From contig NW_003109089.1 in NCBI RefSeq assembly GCF_000003605.2, forward strand, positions 434,887-474,934: a stretch of 40,048 nt of DNA, given 5' to 3'. The notes under the pieces were generated by a model that did not search any database, was not told the DNA's origin, and saw only the letters and a program-made list of their open reading frames with translations. The stretch is from Saccoglossus kowalevskii. Lineage: Eukaryota; Hemichordata; Enteropneusta; Harrimaniidae. A program made the position numbers and the translations under genes. Positions within the stretch are counted from its first letter, which is position 1; every line of letters begins with the position of its first letter. Positions 11,126-24,062 of the stretch are shown in pieces.

Positions 11126-14100
11126 TGAAAGTCATGATAATGAGCATGAACGATTAATTTATATATGCAACTCATATCCCACCGCCAGTTCATTATTAGA
11201 CCGTCGCTCAAGAAGAAATCACAAATATTTTCTACGTCACAAGTTTCCAATGACATTCAATCGCATATATCATTACAATATGTCACGGTGTAAACTTGTG
11301 TAAGTTAAGTTGATATGATGTCGCCTTAACGCATGCGACCGAATGATAATTCGTAATATACTAGTACTAGGTTACAATCGCCGTGGTACCGCGTGGTATT
11401 TACTTGTAATCTTGGTATTTTGACGACAGGTTGTGAGAGCGACGAGTCAACATACTAAGATCACGAGTAAAATGTATACGTACTGTGAACACCACACGAA
11501 CACGCAATGTTAGTAAACCGTTATATTGCATACGCTCAATTTGAAAGTATCGTGACTGCTTGTGACATTTATTAAATTAGTTTGGTGATGATTTTGGATA
11601 GTGTCCAAACAATTCTGTCCGTACGTCAATTCTCTTACTTGCACGCCATGTAAAATGGATATGCCAGGAAGCAACTTTAAGTTACTTCGCGATTTAAGAA
11701 TGTGATTTCACTTTTCATGGTAGATATATATTTCGGAACGACGTAATCGTGAGATTATCATGTAGCGTATTTCTCAATTGTATCTATTTGTTTATGTATT
11801 CGTTACCGAAGTCAAAGGTGAAAAAATTCGATTACAGAACAGGGTACCATAGAACTCAAGGGAGCTGACCATGAAAGAAAGCAGTCATTCGCTCCAGGAC
11901 TATTCACTTCTTTCTGCGATGGGGTTTATTTACCATGCACTGTGAAGACATCCATTTTGTTTCTGCAGTGGTAGTGTATACAGTGTATTGAGATTTGTAC
12001 GATGTATATAGTAATGGCAGTTCCACGCTTGGATAAATCTTTTTGGCTTTTCAATATCACATACAATCTTATTACTTTCCACGGGTGACGGCCATTTCCT
12101 GAGTGCATCGATTTGAGTATGTTTGGTATCTCAGTATTATTACGCTGAATGACCTTAACAATAAAAGAACTGTGCCAGTGGGAATATATTACGTGTTCTC
12201 CGTGCCCCCTCGTTCCACTCGACATGAACAAGAAACAACTAATACAACTTGAATTGGGCAGGGTTTGGAAGCATTGAAACTGGCATCCAATATTATTTAT
12301 TTAATTATTTAGTTATTTAGTTGTTTAGTTATTTATATAGAGTAAAGTTTAAGCATATTATAAGGCGACGTCACATCCATCGTTTCTATATTATACACTT
12401 TCCTGATTAGCCAAAAATCGAAGCTTTTCCGATATTATATGTCTGCGACGACCACCTACCTGTATGCATTTCTTCCCCTTTCTCTACTTTTCTCCCAGCA
12501 AACGTCGATTCCGCATTGCATGCCGGGATTTTATGTTAACCGGCTCAAGAATAATCCCCACGTATAATTCACGAACACCATTTCATAAATGCTTATGTTT
12601 TTTTTCGAAATTTGAGTGTCAACAATTTTAGAAAATAACAGTTACGTAACATGGAAAGAAAATATACGGGAACAGAAAGCCAGCCATCGAATCAAATCTG
12701 CACTATTCTCGTATTCTTTGTCGGTTAAGCCAATAACGCCAGATGAAACCTACCTACATCATTCAAGATAACTGACGTCAATCTGTGACGTCTTTAAGTT
12801 TTAAAGCCCTCAAACTGTTGATAGAAATTAACAATTTAACTTATCAGTATTCCTAGAGACCTTTTGTCTGTAAAGTTAATATCGTCAATAGTTGAAAACA
12901 AACAAATACTACTGAATGTACGATTGACCGATTGATTAAGTGTATGTGTGTTTGATTGATTGAATAGTTTAAAACAGCAACACGAATTGTTGTTTTCCAG
13001 TCTATCAATATTCAGCAAACGTTCTTTTTGAAGTTCGTGCTAACATGCTAAGTTAAAAGCAGCGACAAAGTTCAATTGTCAATCAGCGCAGTCCGATGTC
13101 ATTTGAACCCCACAATTTTGTTCTGACACACTATAAGAAGAATCTTATTTATTGAGTTCAACTTCTACAGGAAATAAAGTATTTTGAGCACTGCCATCTA
13201 TCCGAATGCAACAACAATGCTGAGCAATGTGTACTGGACCCAATAATGGCTAAAGTCATATAACGGAGAATATTGAAGTGAAAATATCGAACATTTAACA
13301 GGTATAACGCTATGCCATACCGGTGTTTAATCTATCTGCAATAATGTCATGTCATGAATCCAAGTTATTCAAGTTGATTGTTATATATAGTAGCAACTCA
13401 TCTTCATAGTAGCAACAGTTCTGATAATGACTGTATTGGTTGGCACGCTTATAATTGGAGAACTGAACACAACGAAAACATTTTAAAAAATCAATTATAA
13501 ACGGACACACTGACGTCATTTTCGACGTAACATTGCTTTCTTTGCGTGGACTCTTGAAATATTATCATACTCGTTATTGTTTGCAGATTACCAACATGTA
13601 ACTATCATTTTTTTTGCACATTTGAACCATGTGATATATGCAATGTTTGATTGATATTTTATATTTCTAATGAACAAATTCTCACCGTATAAATAAAAAC
13701 ATTTTCAATAAACTGTTTTCAGTATGCTTTAAAACGGTAATTATACTGTGTAGAATATTTCTAAAAACCGTGAAAACGAAACTACTTTATTCCAGAAAAA
13801 TATGGAAAACACTCCCAGAGGCGAAATAATTTAATAGCGCCAGCAAAATTCGACAAATGATATATTTCAGAGTCATTTTAAGATTGTTGTTTCGTCATTA
13901 ATAAACATTCTTCCCAGCACCTGGAGCAAATTGGATACACTGAGTAATTTATTCTGTTTAGAAGATGGTATCTATTAGGATCCTTGATTTGATTATATAC
14001 GCACTCGCTCGCTGCTTGTAGATACAACCTTACAGCAATGCGTCATTAACATGAATGAACTTTCGATTGTAATAGCTATCTCGTGTTACTGAAACTGTCT

Positions 14101-15905
14101 ACACAAAAAATGCACTATACTGTTCATCAGCACTTGTAATTTGCACATAAACAAGTCAGAGGACTGACGTTTAATGTCGAGAGCACTGACTTATAATTGT
14201 CGTAGCGATGCTTTCAAACCATTATACCATAGCGTCGTTACCGACAAACATCCATACGAATACATATAATGAGGATACCCATTGTCAGTTTATATTGATA
14301 TTAACCAATTTTCATAAAAATAAAATTTTAGAAAAATAGCGACGACGTTTTATTATTAGAACTAGGATTGTTTTGACCTTTTCATAATGTTAGTTCTTAA
14401 AAGCTTTACTTGTCGAAACATGCGTACGTATGTTTGTCTTGAAATAAATGTGCGTATGCACATAACAGACACGATTACACATACAACGTATACTATGCGA
14501 AAAATGCTTTATTTGGACATTATTTTCGTCGTATAGTTCACTGATGAGATATTTCAAGACTGGGGATAAACCTTTCAGACTTTCAATTGCCGCGATCGGC
14601 CATTACCAGTGGGATAGTGATTGTAGAAACTGCTGGAAGTCGAGACGTGTGATAATGCCACGCTTTAATGACAGTGCATCACCACACGACGTTTCCCACA
14701 TATTGATTTAGTCACACTAATGAATATTAGGAATAGTTTCCTTGTGCAGCCGTGATAACCGAGGGACCATTTGATTGATGGTAGTATGGTCCAACGCACA
14801 GCTAACTGTCGTATTTGCGTACAGTTCAGTGGTTGAATGTATTGCACTCTCGCACGAAGATGGGTTCGGAGTTAAATGCAATAGCGTAATTTTCTCAAGT
14901 AACGTCATTAAATATCACGTTATATGTTATAGTTTCCAAAGATGTTATATTTATTTCTAGGTTTAAAAATTGTATACTGTTATGAACCTGGGTTGCGAAA
15001 GGACCACCAAAACCACGATGAAATAAATAGAATTGATTGTCTAAAAAAAACGTGTGCGCACATTATCCTCCCTATTCGCGTTTTTATGCGCTGTCTTACG
15101 TTCTATATTTACGTCATAGAAGAATCGTTTATTATTGGACTACGTCATTTATGCGACGCTATTACAAAGCAATTGTGATATATCTGACATACAGTTCATG
15201 AGAAAAGAGATGCAAATCTGTCCTGGTCCATCTATAAGAATATGACACAACGTTAACACAAATGTGTACCCCTCACCTTTCATTCTGAGACACTAAGTAC
15301 AACTGCGGACGTGCGGGTGAATTCCATATGCTAATCTACTAGTATCAAGTTTTATTTTATCTAGCAGGTTTTATTATTTTGTAGGATATTGTATACAAAA
15401 TTGTTGTGTTTTTTGTACAATTACAATAATATGGAAGTATTATAACAATTGTAGGGTGAGGTACTTATATGTTAGACAGGGTCATTTGTATTTGGTATAT
15501 ACTGATGTTTTTCAGGGTTCGACGACTCTCACACAATACATTAAATGATCCGGGCCCCTTGGGGATCAAACTACGACTTCGTGGGTGATTCGGTACTAGC
15601 CTCGCCGGGTATAAACGAACCGTGGGATTGTGCGCTATGAAGTTAGTTTATCAAGTACAGTAATCATTTTTTGTTCAACACATTCCAACAATTACTAAGT
15701 TGGGTTTTCGTAAAGCGTGAACGTGGATGTATTAACATGGTACGGCGGTCGCAACGAGTCGTGTCTGATATGGGTCTTATGCGACGTATGCAAAGTGTGA
15801 AAAAAACATTTGTTTGTTTACTCGAAAGTCGCAACGACTATTCGCTTCAGGCGTACGTGTACTCTGAGATCATTGATAAGTCTTTGATTCTTGGAAATAG
15901 AACAC
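11126..15905. other. Gene-free stretch
   Basis: No gene or RNA recognised. It holds an ATTTAGTT-like short tandem array near 12297-12340, CRE-like palindromes at 12773-12780 and 13511-13518, and many short chance open frames. Confidence 0.4.
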
Positions 15906-16225
15906 TTTCCATACAACGCGAGATTTCGCGTTATGCGTGAAAACGAACGTAAAAACAGTACTAACACAGGTCATAGCGACGTAAAAAAAATTGGATTCAA
16001 ATTGGGTATTTCTCCGCTTAAAGCAGGAGGGTCATCACCTGCGCGCTCAGAGTAGACGCTTGTTTGTAAACAGTGACACGCTATGGCCATCTTACGCATG
16101 CGTAGTTGAAGACACCCCTGCTTCAAGAATGTGCTCTGCAAAAATTGAATCATTCGATATTTTGCAGCAAACATTCGGTCCGCGTCGCTGACGCATTACG
16201 CGTGATCTCACAGTGAGCGGAAAAT
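15906..16225 (+). mobile_element. R3 inverted-repeat element, copy 1, split by an R1 insertion
   Basis: Imperfect terminal inverted repeats: TTTCCATACAACGCGAGATT at the left and, at the right, GTGATCTCACAGTGAGCGG followed by AAAA. Both flanks align with the element at 19088-19412 read in reverse: shared blocks include GACGCTATGAC, CTGTTTTTA, ACCGAA and TCGAATGATT. The R1 copy at 16018-16126 sits inside, so R3 inserted first. No coding capacity. Confidence 0.6.
16018..16126 (-). mobile_element. R1 foldback MITE, subfamily B, copy 4, internally deleted (109 bp)
   Basis: Reverse orientation relative to copies 3 and 6. It starts with TTAAAGCAGGAGGGTCATC and ends CCCCTGCTTCAA, so one TTAA has mutated to TCAA. 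It keeps the GCCATAGCGTG core and ACAAACAAGCG in reverse complement. It lacks the GGGACTCAATTCCC part, which explains its shorter length. It is nested within the R3 element. Confidence 0.75.
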
Positions 16226-18364
16226 CACCTAATCAAATATCAATGATTTTGAACGCGTTGTTTCAGCTCATTGATTTTGTGTTCGAATTCATTCTACAAA
16301 CGCGCTTGGATTTACAAGGATTCGCTTCCGCTCCGAATTGCCGCAGTAATTATAAACAATGCAGATTCCCGACGAATCCTCGATACGCACAAATTAAGGG
16401 CTTCGATACAGTGCGACTTGTATACATTGAACAATGATTCGAATATTCACATTCATTCGCATTGTAGTCATAGACGACTCACTGCTTACCTTGTGGTAGA
16501 GATTGTCTAAATTATTTCTTAATAATCCTTAAGAACGTTGAATCACCAATTCTGACAATTATATGAAGATCAATATAAAAACAAGATTAACTGCATTATA
16601 TAGTGACGCACTTGAACAACAGAAACTTGGTACTGAATCTAGCTTATTATTTATTGAACAAGTGAACGAACTATCATACTATTAATAATTAACTGTCACT
16701 AATTAGCAAAATCAGTTAATGAAACTTGGATTAACGTTCATTAATAACGACAAGCACATTCATTGTTAAGCAAATTTCCGAAAAAGAACGAATAAGCTAT
16801 CTATAAATGCAAAATTTGCCTAGTTCGGGAATAATTTCCACGTGGTCGTCGAACTACTCTCAATATACACTGTCAACTTGTATTCCCGTGAGAGACAAGT
16901 GAAGTGGCCCCTGTCCAAAAGATATTTCCGTATATTTGATTTTCAGGCGCACTTCAGATCTCTTGCAAAGGTGACAGACCTGTCAGAATCATCCACAAAT
17001 AAGCATTATAACAAGAAAGCCCAATTCCCAAATCCATTAACCTAGTAAACACCACATCTCAAGTACAAACCTGATCTACAGCATACAAGTCAAGAAATAG
17101 CTCTTTAGTCGAGTCGCGGTCGTTACCATGGTAATATGCCCCGCGGTTAAACATTCACGGGAGTTTACCGGATGATATTAATGCAACCTTAGAAGGCCTG
17201 ACCAAACCTTCGATACCCACCGTACATAAGATGAAATGATAACGACGAAACCTGAACAGCTTCTCGGGGAAACGTTACTTACTCAATTGTCCTACTTTCA
17301 TACAAAATAATGACTCTGCATTAACAAGATTTGTGTGGTTTTAACCAGTTATAGCTATCTTGAAAGACTATCTACCTCAGTTTTCCGACTTTGATAATTC
17401 GCAGGATGCACGTCAATGTTAGATTCACCAATTACACTTCTTCTAATGGACAACTTCAAGCTAATTCTGCATGTGTTAAATCACCGGCATTTGCGATAAA
17501 ATCGGTGTGAAAACTGTAATCCGGGATTTGACAATCAGCGTATTTTATATAAACTTTAATTCACTCTGACATTATGTTTGTTTTATTAGTATTACATTTA
17601 CCTTAGGTTGTCCTTTTAATATATCAGAATAATACATTGCTTATCTAATCACGTGTGTGCCGTGCTTTACTTCAGAGCTGTTTATCCATATGTTGCATTA
17701 GTAACCAATGCTCTCAGTAACATATATATATACGGTATATGTTTAATGTGGAAAACTGTACACTTTTAAAAAATATTGTCATTTTTATTATTTTTACATA
17801 TTTGTAAATATGTAACATGATATTCTATATCATGTTACATAGATGAAGAAAATAAATTAAAAATATGTTGTCACAGTACTCTGTTCGGAGAAAATCGACC
17901 TCTATAAAATGCAGTAAAACTAGCTCTTTTTTTTGTTTTAGGGCTTTTTACCATTGTCTTTTTCATGACATGTCTTAATATCTCGAAATTTTATTCGGTA
18001 ACTTATAATGTGCTTTATCAGGGTTTGTGGAGACCGCTGCTAGCTAAAATATTGTTTTATGTGTACTAGTAATATTTTACCGTTGTTCTCAAAAAATAGA
18101 TTTACAGTGAGCCAAACAGTTGCACAATCTATTGACTAATACTAAAAGAATTAGTCGTAGAAAGATTTTGACACTGATAAATACGCTCACATAAAAAGCT
18201 CACGAGTAGCCTTAAACCTCAAGCTGCCAGTGCGCTGTCACATACTGGGAAAAAAAACCGGTGACTAAAGCTTAAATAAAATAAGATAAAATAGCCATTC
18301 CCCCCCCCCATAAAATGACATTTCTTCATGGCCGTCGAGTAACAATTATGAAATCAAATGACCT
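16226..18364. other. Gene-free stretch
   Basis: Short open frames only. It contains a perfect hairpin at 17810-17840 and a run of ten C at 18300-18309. Confidence 0.4.
17810..17840. repeat. Perfect 14-bp hairpin with 3-base loop
   Basis: ATGTAACATGATAT at 17810-17823 is followed by loop TCT and its exact reverse complement at 17827-17840. No U-tract terminator or gene context is attached; it may be a palindromic relic or a cruciform-prone site. Confidence 0.6.
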
Positions 18365-18435
18365 CAGCCACAAATGGTCACCGATATCTCATTGAGAACG
18401 AAATAATCCTCATACTTGTGTTTGCACCTCAAATA
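18365..18435 (-). repeat. R2 family arm, left-type, diverged
   Basis: Reads GCCACAAATGGTCACCGATA, then TCTCATTGAGAACGA, and ends near TTTGCACCTCAAAT. It aligns with the arms at 27139 and 33396 in the same orientation. The central palindrome has drifted from GAGATCTC to GATATCTC. Confidence 0.4.
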
Positions 18436-19087
18436 TTTTTTTTATTCTTTCGCGCTTTTTTTTCGTTCCACATTCTATTTTTACATATTAATCTCCTTCC
18501 TGTAGCAGCCTTCAATTTTGCAGTCAATCAACTAGCTACGAAAGTTCATTTTTCCCCACTTATTTTATCTGAAACCGAACTACAAACATGTATGTGACAA
18601 CCGAACTATTTATTAATGTCTGACTATGGTGACAATATAAATAGGAACAATTTAATCGTGGCCTACATTTTGCAAGGTAATGTTATTGTAGTGAAATGGC
18701 GCACATGATACACTAAAACTCGGAAGAAACAACGTTATTTTAACGTATATAATCGGGAAAGAAAAGTTTAACACTAATTTTATTCAAATGCATTTCGTAA
18801 CAACTTCGTTCAACTTCGAATGTTTCACTACTATTTCTCACTTATAAACGGATTCTATTATCCGCGTCTAATAGTCACAAAGCTCATAGTTAGTTTATAA
18901 ACCTTATTTATTGTATGATCTAATGTTGCGACATCAATGAAAAGACTGTACTTTTGTAACGCAAATCATTTTATTAAATTGATTAAAGTGACCGGATGAC
19001 TTGAGCACAAGTGTTTTAACCGACAGGGACTTGAAATTTGAACACCTTCGAATATGCAAATGAGTGGTGTGCAATTTTTTTCTCGAG

Positions 19088-19412
19088 TTGCGTGAAAGAC
19101 GCGCACCGAACGTCGGCCTTAAAAATCGAATGATTTGATTTTGAACTCGAATTTCTTTATTTCGTAGCTCACATCGAAAGACCAATCTTTGACAGGTGAA
19201 CATTGAGTTTGAATACCTTTTCTTCATCGACATTGATCATCATCAAATGTGTTCAGCACATTATTAAGCATGGAAATATCCTCTAAGAACTTCTTTTGCG
19301 TTTATCGAATCCAACGCGATGGTTGACGCTACTACGACGCTATGACTTTTGTTTGTCCTGTTTTTAAGTTCGATTTCATGCATAAGGCGGGATCTCGCAG
19401 TGAACGGAAAAT
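19088..19412 (-). mobile_element. R3 element, copy 2, uninterrupted
   Basis: Reverse orientation to the copy at 15906. The right end GGGATCTCGCAGTGAACGG then AAAAT matches the terminus at 16205-16225. The left part, GACGCGCACCGAA then AATCGAATGATT, matches the reverse complement of 16150-16195. The left terminus is more decayed. It retains about 160 bases of middle sequence absent from copy 1. No coding capacity. Confidence 0.55.
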
Positions 19413-22400
19413 GGTCTATTCGCAAATGTTATGTAATATTTTGTAAGGGTATACCTTGCATGTGTGTGGTAAAGATAGACTGTTCTTGTATACACTTCAT
19501 TTGATGATGGTATACTGTATATATGATTGCAACTGAGGAAATGGTATTTACAGGCGAAATTAAAGGCAACGCAGGCGCAGTCTTTAGATTAGGGGAAATA
19601 TAGGAAAAGTGTATTGGGGAAAAGTTCAAATTGGAAAATTCAGCTAGCAAATCAAGTGAAAAAGACAAACACTTATTTTCACCGTTGAGTATGAGTATGA
19701 ACTTGCGAGAACACAAATATGAATCAAACACTAACTTCAGCAACAATTTTTCAAAATGGCGGATCACAAAATTGACGGGTCACGAGGGAAATCATTGTTT
19801 TGTTGTTCGAAGCTCTGCATGCTATTGCGTTAATGTGGTATAATTCAATAAACAGTTTTTAATAACAAATTTTACTATTACGAGTTAAAATGATATGTTT
19901 TTTTTTCAGCAGGAATACCCATTTAAAGTCGTATGTAATGTCACTGTAGTATGAAAGCCGTATATCAATATGCAGCACACACACACACGCGGTGCAAACC
20001 TTACCTGGACTATTCGAAGACACGAACGTCTAATGTAATTGAATGGTAAGGTTAAGAACGCACGAACTATTGTCGTAAGAAGAACAAGATATCCCTAATC
20101 ACCAAAGCATGTTGTCATGGGATACCCGAAATAATTAATAGAACGCTCCTAAACACTCGGGGCTACAAAAGGTATTGACAAGACCAAATAAGAGAAAGAA
20201 CATGAAATACCTTCCAGGAACTGCGGAAATGCTGATGATGTAAGCACCGACGGATTTACAGATTCCGCGTACAGCAAACTGTGTAAATCGAATTGACTGC
20301 CGTGGATGTACAAACAGTATTAATGACAATCAGTTATAATATCGACGTACGCACGCACATGCATACACAATCATACAGAATTAAATATCATGGCCACAAG
20401 CTAAGTGAACCGTTAAACTTGTCCAGGCAGAACGATTCGAGATAGTTTTAGTACACTCCCACGATGTGTCCTGGACCCGCAAGTTGATACTCTTGTATTC
20501 TTCAATATCGATTTAATGTTAATTTAAATGACTGAATGGAACTCAAATTATCAGTGACATTTATAACGCTTAAAGTTTCACGATTGTATTCGATATCCAG
20601 CTTTTTTTCAGGTTATTCTTTTTACTAAAGTGAATGAACGTATCATAGGTGTGATCATGCCGGAAATCATTTGATCTAGTACATGGTTCGAATCATATAG
20701 TTCAACACGTGACTTGGACAGCGAAATGTGATTTGTGAGTAGAGACTCTGATATTTCCCAAGTCGCCCTTAAACACTTCCCATCAGCACTATTATATTTT
20801 ACGACAAGAAAATGTTTCGTTGTGTTATATTGGAACCGCAAAACAAGTCTTTACGTGCCTGAGTATTTTATGAGCCCATTTTGGTTTTCGTCAAGGTATA
20901 TCACAGTTTAAAGATCAAATTTCGATGATTTCAGTTAAAGTAACCGTCAGATTACGTTCTTCACCATACATCTTTGTTTCCGTGACAACTAGCACGGGTA
21001 TATGCATTTTTGTTACTCAAATGAAGAATTTGTTGCAACTTTTTTTTCAAATCAAGCCAAGATATCTTGATGATGTAATTCATTTAATTATCTCAATGGT
21101 AGTTATTAGTTATTATTAGTTAGTTATTACGCCATAAGATAATTCACATGGAGTTAGTAATTGAAACAATAATTTTTATTCATTTTAAAGTTATTCTAAA
21201 GCACTCCAGCCAACGTGTCGTTTCGTGTTCACAATGGACTCGAACACGCACTGCACGAATAGATGATAATGTCAACAATAACCTATGTACAAATGCTGTT
21301 ACAGTGTTTGTCACTCTAGTGAATTAACAGGATTCGGCACGCGTGAATTCGCGCGGAGCGTAACGCCGCCTCCTTGCATACGTCAATTCGAGACACTTTT
21401 GCGTAAACAAGGAATCGAAGCTATTTATGTCCATAACAACAGCACAGAAAACATTTTTTTTTCTAAACATGGCTTTCATTATTTTAAGGGATATATTTGA
21501 CTTCCAGCAACAATGTCGACACACATTTGTTCCCCAAAATGCATATATAGATATATACGGCTGCAATTCCCCAACACTTGATATTTTCTAACAACTTGAG
21601 TAATATAATTGTAATAAACAATTTGCGGGTTTCAAGTGCGCATGAGCATGTTGTACATCAATAACGCTGCAAGCTCATTTTCAATTCGTGTACGATGCGC
21701 AAACACATCAGCATTAAGTCTTAGAGAGTCAGCTATCTCATTAATATGCATGCAGTCAATTCAACTGAATAATTTACAACAGAGACGATGTCCAAACTGA
21801 TAAGACACCCTATTGGGGTGGTGCTTTAGGTGAAAACGTTACTGGTCAAGCGACATCATTAATTATGCATAAATACAGCTTTAGGCAAATGAAAACTGTC
21901 ATGTGACATTATTTATAATACATTCACGTAATTCTAGCTATCTTGCTTATGTTGATGAGTATTATGATATCATCTTGGTATGTGGTGCGGAAACCTTATA
22001 TTCCGTCCATGCTTTGAATTAGACAAAGTTACCATGTTTTTTTTCCTCAATGCTTGCTTTTTATATAATCAGTAAACATTACATTACTTTGACAATCGAT
22101 CACTCACGTATTTAGCTATTCAAATTGAACTTTTTCTATTTTAGTGTCACATTAAAAGTGTTTAAAGGTCAGTCCCGTGAATCGGTAAATTAACTGTTAA
22201 TAATTGTTACGCTATCAAAACACATCGATATACTTTCCGATTAACTTTATCTCAAATGAGTATTCTGCTCTACCTTCCAATTTATTGTGCTAATTAGATG
22301 TTTATTAGTAGTATGCCGGCATCAACGTACGGGTTATGTTGATAAATTATCGGTGGAGACATTATCTACAAGAATATATCTATTAAATGGTTCGCCACTA

Positions 22401-22690
22401 ATCTGATAACTACCTCGGTGCTCGATTTGTAACAAAGATTCAATGATAGTTTTATATTAAAAAAAAAAAAAAACGAGCGTGTCGCTCATGATATCCTGAG
22501 GCCAACCATACTCAGTTTACTTTGGTGCCGTGAACTGTCTATATTTATCTAACGATAATCAAACATAGGTAGTTTGTGTTGCATGGTCTGTGTGATATAA
22601 TCAATTATTGTGGAACACTTGTCTTATGTTGAGTCTAGACAACGACGGAACGGCTGTGGGTCATGAACATCAATTTAACTGAGGATTAGT
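19413..22690. other. Gene-free stretch
   Basis: No convincing gene. A short (AC)n run is at 19976-19988. The minus-strand open frame at 20608-20841 has an ordered codon pattern but no usable splice sites. Confidence 0.35.
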
Positions 22691-22998
22691 TTAAAAGGCG
22701 TGGTCCTCGCGCCACGCATGCGCGAGATATGGGACTCATACGAACAAAAACGGCGACTTTGACTGTTGCGAAGATCAACGAATAAAAACTGAGACGTTAC
22801 TAAGCTTTTACTATGCAAGTTCCTTTGTGCATGAAAATTATCGAAGAAGTTGCCACTGGTAATTAGCTCAAGTCAAAACACGTACTCGTGACTTCCATTA
22901 CAAGTATTTTAGTTTGACAGTGCAATCAAATTACATTTTTGAGTAGCCAGGACAATCGAGGCTGTATATTTGTTTAGTTCGACGACCATAAACGCTAT
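22691..22998 (+). mobile_element. R1 foldback MITE, subfamily A, copy 5, right end decayed
   Basis: TTAA then AAGGCGTGGTCCTCGCGCC and ACGCATGCGCGAGATATGGG at the left. The interior follows copy 2 (TATCGAAGAAGTTGCCACTGG, TTCCATTA). The right end is reduced to TTCGACGACCATAAACG near 22978, with no intact TTAA. Confidence 0.6.
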
Positions 22999-23633
22999 GT
23001 AACGTGACGTGGTTGCTTTTAGTGACCGTGCCTAAAGAAAACGAATATTTGAATTCATTTTAATAACATGTGAACGTTGCTCGGCGATGAGCAATGATGT
23101 TTGCTTTTTGTTGTTACTTTATTGATCTGTTCAGTCAATTTTGGAATAGTTAAACGTGGACATTTAAAACGACTTCTATCAAATATATATTTTGTAACCC
23201 GTCATCGCTCACAATGCAACATATTTTGAATCCTAATCTGTTGATGTATGCCAGCAACCTATAATTTATAAACGAGATTCATTAGAAATAAGGTTGAATG
23301 GGTTATTTTTTTTATATATGTATTTCTCTCAGGCAGGATTTTTTCTACACAGGCAAAACATACCCGTCAATGCCTCTGATGTGGATCCAGCAGTCTTGAT
23401 GATATGAATTCACTTCTGACGGGGAATCCGGTCGCCCGATCATCAAAGAATGAAATGTATAACAGTACTTGTTTTCGAAATTCATGATAATATTTGGTCA
23501 TGTGGGACTGCCAACATATATTCTGAGTTGCATATCCACTAATGACTAAAAAGTCTCATGAATTCATAACATATTCCCGAATCATGTAACATCCCCAGGG
23601 CTAACGATTTCTGATTGTCTTCCTTATAAAGCA

Positions 23634-24062
23634 TTACTTCAAATCTAGGTTGATGTAATATACAGATTTACTTGCTCCATGACAATATATGAAACGTAAA
23701 AACAACGTATATTTACACGACATATCTATGCCTAAAGGTACGCAAAACGAAACTAATTTCACATATAATTCTTGTAATTGACATGTCAGTTTTGCATTTT
23801 GATTAGAAAGTTTGACGCGCAAGTAACCTGAGTATTCCGTGATTGGTCTCACATAGACATGTGATTTGGCAACAAGAAAGCCAAGGGCAATGAGTCTAAT
23901 AGACCTATCTTGCCTATTTGTCTCCCCGTAATCAATTGCAAGACAAACAACGCAAGTTCTGGGTTTGGTTGACACAGGAATCACCTCATTAGTGTAATTT
24001 CCATAACTTGCTATATGTACGTTGCTGCCACAATCATCCGAATGACATATTGATTGATACAT
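23634..24062 (-). CDS. Hypothetical open frame, 142 codons
   Basis: One of the longest open frames outside the ankyrin gene. In DNA this AT-rich, a chance frame of this length is uncommon but not excluded. The translation is Cys-rich (about nine Cys), with a clear signal peptide absent and no recognised domain. The start context is poor (T at -3). No splice partner was identified. It could be an exon of a lineage-specific gene or a chance frame. Confidence 0.2.
   Translation of the reverse strand: MYQSICHSDDCGSNVHIASYGNYTNEVIPVSTKPRTCVVCLAIDYGETNRQDRSIRLIALGFLVAKSHVYVRPITEYSGYLRVKLSNQNAKLTCQLQELYVKLVSFCVPLGIDMSCKYTLFLRFIYCHGASKSVYYINLDLK

Noticed and set aside
16440-16552. Minus-strand donor AAG|GTAAGC with an upstream acceptor
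   Set aside because: The enclosed ~60-base segment has stops in all three frames; a single good donor is expected by chance.
20004-20095. Minus-strand donor CCAG|GTAAGG with a 30-codon open frame
   Set aside because: Too short, no matching neighbour exon, and a consensus donor occurs about once by chance in a window this size.
20608-20841. Minus-strand frame with a TWE motif reminiscent of a chromodomain
   Set aside because: The surrounding residues do not fit a chromodomain, and no acceptor or donor of acceptable quality frames it.
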